Under the pieces are notes generated by a model, which did no database searches, was not told where the DNA came from, and worked only from the letters and a program-made list of their open reading frames with translations. This document shows positions 8,435 through 12,497 of a stretch of DNA of 12,497 nt, one piece after another; the first letter of the stretch is position 1; every line of letters starts with the position of its first letter. The stretch spans positions 1 through 12,497 of the forward strand of contig JALNWH010000052.1 of assembly GCA_023230985.1 (NCBI GenBank), written 5' to 3'. Position numbers and translations under genes: made by a program. This stretch comes from Bacillota bacterium. Its GTDB lineage: Bacteria; Bacillota; Clostridia; Lutisporales; Lutisporaceae.

Positions 8435-8444
8435 AAGGAGGTGA
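8435..8444 (+). promoter_or_regulatory. Ribosome binding site that sets the rpsL start
   Basis: AAGGAGGTGA is a near-perfect complement to the 16S rRNA 3' end. The GTG at 8441, which would extend the frame by three codons, lies inside this site and so cannot be the start. The ATG at 8450 is correctly spaced and gives the family N-terminus MPTINQLVRKG. Confidence 0.93.
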
Positions 8445-8449
8445 ATATA

Positions 8450-8824
8450 ATGCCAACCATTAATCAATTAGTAAGAAAAGGCAGACAGGAGGTTACTTAT
8501 AAATCCGATTCTCCTGCACTTATGGAGTGTCCTCAAAGAAGAGGTGTATGTACAGTAGTTAAAACTACAACTCCTAAGAAGCCTAATTCTGCTTTAAGGA
8601 AAATCGCCAGAGTAAGGTTAACAAATGGGATGGAGGTTTCCGGGTATATTCCGGGGATAGGACATAATTTGCAAGAGCACTCCGTTGTCCTTATTAGAGG
8701 CGGCAGAGTTAAGGATTTGCCCGGCGTAAGGTACCATATTATTAGAGGAACACTGGATACAGCCGGAGTAACTGACAGAAAACAAAGCAGATCAAAATAC
8801 GGTGCCAAAAGGCCAAAAAAATAA
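8450..8824 (+). CDS. rpsL: 30S ribosomal protein S12
   Basis: S12 of the small ribosomal subunit lies at the decoding centre and affects accuracy and streptomycin response. The protein has 124 residues, the length of E. coli S12 and shorter than B. subtilis (about 138). The TTTPKKPNSALRK block at 39-51 carries wild-type K43, and the GGRVKDLPGVRYH block at 84-96 carries wild-type K88 and D89. D89 is the residue methylthiolated in some bacteria. No streptomycin-resistance substitution is seen at either classical lysine. All 14 arginines use AGA or AGG, a useful baseline for this genome's highly expressed genes. It is the first gene of the str cluster rpsL-rpsG-fusA-tuf. Confidence 0.99.
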   Translation: MPTINQLVRKGRQEVTYKSDSPALMECPQRRGVCTVVKTTTPKKPNSALRKIARVRLTNGMEVSGYIPGIGHNLQEHSVVLIRGGRVKDLPGVRYHIIRGTLDTAGVTDRKQSRSKYGAKRPKK

Positions 8825-8841
8825 TAAGTGCTGGTATTTAT

Positions 8842-8898
8842 CACGCTATAACGTGTAGAAATATATTATGCACGACGGTATTATATTAAATAATGCCG
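8842..8898 (+). promoter_or_regulatory. Structured rpsL-rpsG intercistronic spacer (possible S7 autoregulatory site)
   Basis: The 112-nt gap between rpsL and rpsG holds two local inverted repeats: a small one, CACG at 8842-8845 with CGTG at 8852-8855 (six-base loop), and a longer one, 8876-8884 with 8890-8898 (nine pairs including one G-U, loop ATTAA). In E. coli, S7 binds the rpsL-rpsG junction of the str mRNA and represses translation of its own gene. The location here is equivalent, but no match to the S7 site of 16S rRNA can be shown by eye. No T run follows either hairpin, so termination is unlikely. Confidence 0.35.
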
Positions 8899-8936
8899 AG
8901 TACCGATGAAAATTTATTTGTTAGGAGGGAAGAAAA

Positions 8937-9407
8937 GTGCCAAGAAAAGGATTTATTCCAAAGAGAGAGGTATTATCAGATCCACTATATAATGACAAGA
9001 TAGTTTCAAAACTTATCAATCATATAATGCTTGACGGTAAGAAAGGCATTTCACAAAAAATTGTATATGGTGCTTTTGATATCATAAAAGATAAAACAGG
9101 AAAGGACCCATTAGAAGTATTTGAAGCAGCAATGAATAATGTTATGCCTGTTTTAGAAGTAAAGGCAAGGCGAATTGGTGGAGCAACATATCAAGTGCCT
9201 ATAGAAGTCAGAGCTGACAGACGCCAAGCACTAGGAATGAGATGGTTAGTTGATTTTTCAAGAAAAAGAAACGAAAAGACTATGAGAGAAAGACTTGCCG
9301 GAGAAATAATGGATGCTGCAAATAATGTAGGTTCCAGTATTAAAAAGAGAGAGGATACACATAAAATGGCTGAAGCAAATAAGGCATTTGCTCATTATAG
9401 ATGGTAA
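8937..9407 (+). CDS. rpsG: 30S ribosomal protein S7
   Basis: S7 nucleates folding of the 16S rRNA 3' major domain (the 30S head) and contacts E-site tRNA. It has 156 residues, the same as B. subtilis S7, starting MPRKG and ending AHYRW. The conserved beta-hairpin segment E74-V-K-A-R-R-x-G-G-A with Q86-V-P88 is intact, as is the KKREDTHKMAEANKAFAHYRW-type C-terminus. The start codon is GTG at 8937, seven bases after AGGAGGG (8923-8929). Most arginines are AGA/AGG, with single CGA and CGC codons. The gene follows rpsL by 112 bp, an unusually roomy gap for this operon that holds possible RNA structure. fusA follows after 81 bp. Confidence 0.99.
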   Translation: MPRKGFIPKREVLSDPLYNDKIVSKLINHIMLDGKKGISQKIVYGAFDIIKDKTGKDPLEVFEAAMNNVMPVLEVKARRIGGATYQVPIEVRADRRQALGMRWLVDFSRKRNEKTMRERLAGEIMDAANNVGSSIKKREDTHKMAEANKAFAHYRW

Positions 9408-9473
9408 TTTTGGAGTTTGAAATAATGCATATGTTTAACTTATTGAGAATAGACAAAAATGATTTTTTCTACA

Positions 9474-9483
9474 GAGAGGGGGA
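9474..9483 (+). promoter_or_regulatory. Ribosome binding site that sets the fusA start
   Basis: The purine tract GAGAGGGGGA ends five bases before the GTG at 9489. The in-frame ATG at 9459 lies upstream of this tract, has no ribosome binding site of its own and would add ten residues not found in EF-G. The GTG start gives the family N-terminus MPRQLQLEKTRNIG. Confidence 0.9.
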
Positions 9484-9488
9484 TTATA

Positions 9489-11561
9489 GTGCCTAGGCAG
9501 TTACAACTAGAAAAAACGAGAAATATTGGAATAATGGCTCATATAGATGCAGGGAAAACCACGACGACGGAAAGGATATTATACTATACGGGTAGGACTC
9601 ACAAAGTCGGTGAAACTCATGAAGGTTCTGCTACCATGGATTGGATGGAGCAAGAGCAAGAAAGAGGAATAACCATTACATCGGCTGCAACTACTGCTGA
9701 ATGGAAAAATCATAGAATAAACATAATAGACACGCCAGGGCACGTGGACTTTACAGTTGAAGTAGAGAGGTCGTTGCGTGTTCTCGACGGTGCAGTTGCG
9801 GTATTTTGTGCAAAAGGCGGTGTTGAACCCCAATCAGAAACTGTATGGCGTCAGGCTGATAAGTATAAAGTACCAAGAATTGCATATGTTAATAAAATGG
9901 ATATTATGGGTGCTGACTTTTTAAGAACCGTAAAAATGTTAAGGGAAAGACTTATGACTAATGCTGTACCCGTACAATTACCCATAGGAAAAGAAGACAG
10001 TTTTATTGGTATAGTTGATCTTATTAAAATGAAAGCTGAAATCTATAAAGATGACATGGGACAAGAAATAGAAGAAACAGATATACCACAAGATATTTTA
10101 GGTTTAGCAAATGAGTACAGAGATAGTATGATAGAATCTGCTTCTGAACATGATGAAGAGCTAATGATGAAATATCTTGAAGGTGAAGAAATAGAAGAAG
10201 ATTGTATAAAAAGAGCTTTGAGAAAAGGAACAATAGAAAACCAACTCACACCGGTTTTATGTGGATCTTCATATAAAAACAAGGGCGTACAGTTGGTTAT
10301 GGATGCCGTAGTTGATTATTTACCTTCCCCATTGGATATTCCGCCTATAGAAGGATTATCTATTGATGGATCAGATAAACTTATAAGGCAGGCATCAGAT
10401 GAGGAACCATTTGCTGCCTTAGCTTTTAAGATTATGGTGGATTCATATGTAGGGAAACTGGCTTTTTTTAGAGTATATTCAGGAAAATTGCAAGCAGGTT
10501 CCTATGTATATAATTCTACGAAAGGCAAGAAAGAAAGGCTGGGCAGGATACTTCAAATGCACGCAAACCACAGGGAAGAAATAAAAGAAGTGCATACAGG
10601 AGATATTGCTGCTGTTGTAGGGTTGAGAAACACTACAACGGGAGATACGCTTTGCTCAGAAAACAATCAGATAATTCTAGAGTCAATGCAGTTTCCCGAA
10701 CCTGTTATTTCTGTAGCTATAGAGCCTAAAACAAAAGCAGGACAGGAAAAGATGGGTATTGCTTTGTCAAAATTATCAGAAGAAGACCCAACTTTCAGAA
10801 CCTATACAAATGAGGAAACCGGTCAGACAATCATAGCCGGAATGGGTGAACTGCACCTTGAAGTAATTGTTAATAGGATGCTAAGGGAATATAGGGTTGA
10901 TGCTAATGTGGGAAAACCCCAAGTAGCTTATAAAGAAACTATAAAAAGTAAAGTCAAGGCAGAGGGAAGATTTATCAGGCAATCAGGCGGTAAAGGGCAG
11001 TATGGTCATGTATGGATTGAAATTGAACCAAAAAAACCGGGTGAAGGCTTTGAATTTGTAAATAAAATAGTTGGCGGAGTTATTCCTAAAGATTTCATAC
11101 CTTCAGTTAAAGAAGGTGTGGAAGAAGCATTGCAAAATGGGGTCTTAGGCGGCTATAAGGTTATTGATATCAAAGTAACTTTACTTGACGGATCCTACCA
11201 TGAAGTAGATTCTTCTGAGATGGCTTTTAAAATAGCGGCATCAATGGCTTTTAAAGACGCAATGAGAAAAGCATCACCTATACTTTTAGAACCAATTGTA
11301 AAAGTTGAAGCGACAATACCGGAAGAATACTTAGGTGATGTAATGGGGGATATTAACTCAAGGCGAGGAAAAATTGAAGGTATGGAAGTCAGAGCAGGGG
11401 CACAAGTAGTCAAAGGTTATGTACCTCTTGCTGAAATGTTTGGCTATGCAACAGCCTTAAGAAGTAATACGCAAGGACGTGGTAATTATTCAATGCGCTT
11501 TAATAATTATGAAGAATGTCCGAAATCAATTACTGAAACAATTTTAATGAAGCAAATTTAA
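9489..11561 (+). CDS. fusA: Translation elongation factor G
   Basis: EF-G is the ribosomal translocase GTPase, moving tRNAs and mRNA after peptide bond formation and splitting ribosomes with RRF. From the GTG start it has 690 residues, the normal EF-G length (B. subtilis about 692). The GTPase domain shows the P-loop A17-H-I-D-A-G-K-T24, switch I R59-G-I-T62-I-T, switch II D81-T-P-G-H85 and N135-K-M-D138 for guanine specificity. The G' insert, domain II, the domain III segment GMGELHLEV and domain IV follow; domain IV has the GSYHEVDSSE loop with H571 at its tip (E. coli H583), needed for translocation. Domain V ends in SNTQGRGNYSMRF. It looks like the canonical, complete EF-G rather than a paralogue such as TetM or EF-G2, given its str-operon location. 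About 5 of 35 arginines are CGN, the rest AGA/AGG. Confidence 0.99.
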   Translation: MPRQLQLEKTRNIGIMAHIDAGKTTTTERILYYTGRTHKVGETHEGSATMDWMEQEQERGITITSAATTAEWKNHRINIIDTPGHVDFTVEVERSLRVLDGAVAVFCAKGGVEPQSETVWRQADKYKVPRIAYVNKMDIMGADFLRTVKMLRERLMTNAVPVQLPIGKEDSFIGIVDLIKMKAEIYKDDMGQEIEETDIPQDILGLANEYRDSMIESASEHDEELMMKYLEGEEIEEDCIKRALRKGTIENQLTPVLCGSSYKNKGVQLVMDAVVDYLPSPLDIPPIEGLSIDGSDKLIRQASDEEPFAALAFKIMVDSYVGKLAFFRVYSGKLQAGSYVYNSTKGKKERLGRILQMHANHREEIKEVHTGDIAAVVGLRNTTTGDTLCSENNQIILESMQFPEPVISVAIEPKTKAGQEKMGIALSKLSEEDPTFRTYTNEETGQTIIAGMGELHLEVIVNRMLREYRVDANVGKPQVAYKETIKSKVKAEGRFIRQSGGKGQYGHVWIEIEPKKPGEGFEFVNKIVGGVIPKDFIPSVKEGVEEALQNGVLGGYKVIDIKVTLLDGSYHEVDSSEMAFKIAASMAFKDAMRKASPILLEPIVKVEATIPEEYLGDVMGDINSRRGKIEGMEVRAGAQVVKGYVPLAEMFGYATALRSNTQGRGNYSMRFNNYEECPKSITETILMKQI

Positions 11562-11639
11562 TTTGTAACATTTAATACTTGCATTTAAAAATGAAATATT
11601 ATAAAATATAGATAAATAAAATTAGGAGGAATTATATAA

Positions 11640-12497
11640 ATGGCAAAACAGAAATTTGAACGTACGAAACCCCACGTTAACATCGGCACAATTGGCCACG
11701 TTGACCACGGGAAAACTACTTTAACATCCGCCATTACAAAAGTTTTAGCAAAAGCAGGCCATGCCAAGGTTTTAGATTATGACCAAATTGATAAGGCTCC
11801 TGAAGAGAAGGCTAGAGGAATAACAATCAATACCTTCCATGTAGAATATGAAACAGATAATCGTCACTATGCCCACGTTGACTGTCCAGGACATGCTGAC
11901 TATGTTAAGAACATGATTACTGGAGCAGCGCAAATGGACGGAGCAATTTTAGTTGTTGCAGCAAATGATGGTCCAATGGCGCAAACTCGCGAACATATTC
12001 TTTTAAGTCGTCAAGTTGGTGTACCTCGCTTAGTTGTTTTCTTAAACAAATGTGATATGGTAGATGATGAAGAATTATTAGATTTAGTGGAAATGGAAGT
12101 TCGTGAATTGTTAAGTGAATACGAATTCCCTGGTGATGATATCCCAGTTATTCGTGGATCAGCTTTAAAAGCAATGGAAGGCGATGCTGCTGCTGAAGAA
12201 AAAATTCATGAATTAATGGCAGTTGTTGATGATTATATTCCAGAACCAATGCGCGAAACAGACAAACCATTTTTAATGCCTGTTGAAGACGTATTCACAA
12301 TTACTGGACGGGGAACTGTTGCAACAGGAAGAGTTGAACGAGGAACTGTTAAAGTAGGCGAAAGCGTTGAAATCGTAGGTATTCGTCCAACAATGACAAC
12401 AGTTGTTACTGGAGTTGAAATGTTTAGAAAATTACTTGATCAAGCAGAAGCTGGCGATAATGTCGGTGTATTATTAAGGGGAATAACTCGTGAAACT
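11640..12497 (+). CDS. tuf: Translation elongation factor Tu, 5' part (runs off the window)
   Basis: EF-Tu carries aminoacyl-tRNA to the ribosomal A site as a GTP complex. The first 286 of about 395 codons are present: the whole GTPase domain and most of domain 2; the frame is open at the window edge. Visible motifs are the P-loop G19-H-V-D-H-G-K-T26, switch I R59-G-I-T62-I-N, switch II D81-C-P-G-H85 with the catalytic histidine, N136-K-C-D139 for guanine, and the domain 2 block TGRGTVATGRVERG. The ATG follows AGGAGGA (11624-11630) by nine bases. The gene lies 78 bp after fusA, the normal str order. Odd points: 12 of 16 arginine codons are CGN and only 2 of 17 isoleucines are ATA, unlike every upstream gene; and F66, N109 and A114 replace residues that are usually small (A/S), T/A and Pro. 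Transfer or gene replacement is possible. Identity as tuf is not in doubt. Confidence 0.97.
   Translation, partial: MAKQKFERTKPHVNIGTIGHVDHGKTTLTSAITKVLAKAGHAKVLDYDQIDKAPEEKARGITINTFHVEYETDNRHYAHVDCPGHADYVKNMITGAAQMDGAILVVAANDGPMAQTREHILLSRQVGVPRLVVFLNKCDMVDDEELLDLVEMEVRELLSEYEFPGDDIPVIRGSALKAMEGDAAAEEKIHELMAVVDDYIPEPMRETDKPFLMPVEDVFTITGRGTVATGRVERGTVKVGESVEIVGIRPTMTTVVTGVEMFRKLLDQAEAGDNVGVLLRGITRET

Noticed and set aside
9417..9446. TTGAAA in the rpsG-fusA gap as part of a promoter
   Set aside because: No acceptable -10 box lies 16-18 bases downstream.
9459..9488. Extended ATG start for fusA
   Set aside because: The extra ten residues span the real Shine-Dalgarno tract and are absent from EF-G.
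11579..11607. Possible promoter before tuf (TTGCAT, 17 bases, TAAAAT)
   Set aside because: The -35 matches only three of six positions and the spacer is so AT-rich that a -10-like hexamer is expected by chance. tuf may have its own promoter but this does not show it.
1..12497. CRISPR arrays, insertion sequences, tRNA or rRNA genes, phage or defence genes
   Set aside because: No regular repeats, transposase-like frames, terminal inverted repeats or tRNA-like cloverleaf sequences were seen. The window is filled by one conserved gene cluster.

Overview
The window is a stretch of the conserved bacterial transcription/translation backbone, all on the + strand: rpoB, rpoC, a small L7Ae-family gene (ybxF/rplGB type), rpsL, rpsG, fusA and the first part of tuf. 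It is the usual junction of the rpoBC and str operons in Firmicutes. AT-rich DNA, near-universal AGA/AGG arginine codons, strong AGGAGG-type ribosome binding sites, the L7Ae-family gene between rpoC and rpsL, and RpoB/RpoC sequences close to Bacillus/Clostridium forms all suggest a low-GC Firmicute. Class Clostridia or a Tissierellia-like relative is likely, but species cannot be read from this window.

Layout: 1-392 is a gene-free upstream region with a near-consensus promoter at 18-46, followed by an AU-rich leader of about 340 nt. rpoB (393-4397) and rpoC (4418-8077) encode the beta and beta' subunits of RNA polymerase. The L7Ae-like protein (8135-8380) is followed by a 14-bp hairpin that begins on its stop codon. 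rpsL (8450-8824) and rpsG (8937-9407) encode ribosomal proteins S12 and S7 and are separated by a structured 112-nt spacer. fusA (9489-11561) encodes EF-G. tuf (11640 onward) encodes EF-Tu and runs off the window after 286 codons. Three of the longest-ORF starts (L7Ae-like, rpsL, fusA) are too far upstream and are corrected here from Shine-Dalgarno position and family alignment.

The genes work together: RNA polymerase core subunits, two small-subunit proteins from the decoding and head regions, and the two main elongation factors, probably transcribed largely together. There is no mobile element, CRISPR array, RNA gene or accessory system, and I found no undescribed system. The points worth a second look are: a sharp switch in arginine and isoleucine codon use on entering tuf, suggesting foreign or replaced DNA; an insert of about 85 residues and a 90-residue acidic tail in RpoB; a long rpoB leader with possible structure at the ribosome binding site; and intercistronic hairpins after the L7Ae-like gene and between rpsL and rpsG.
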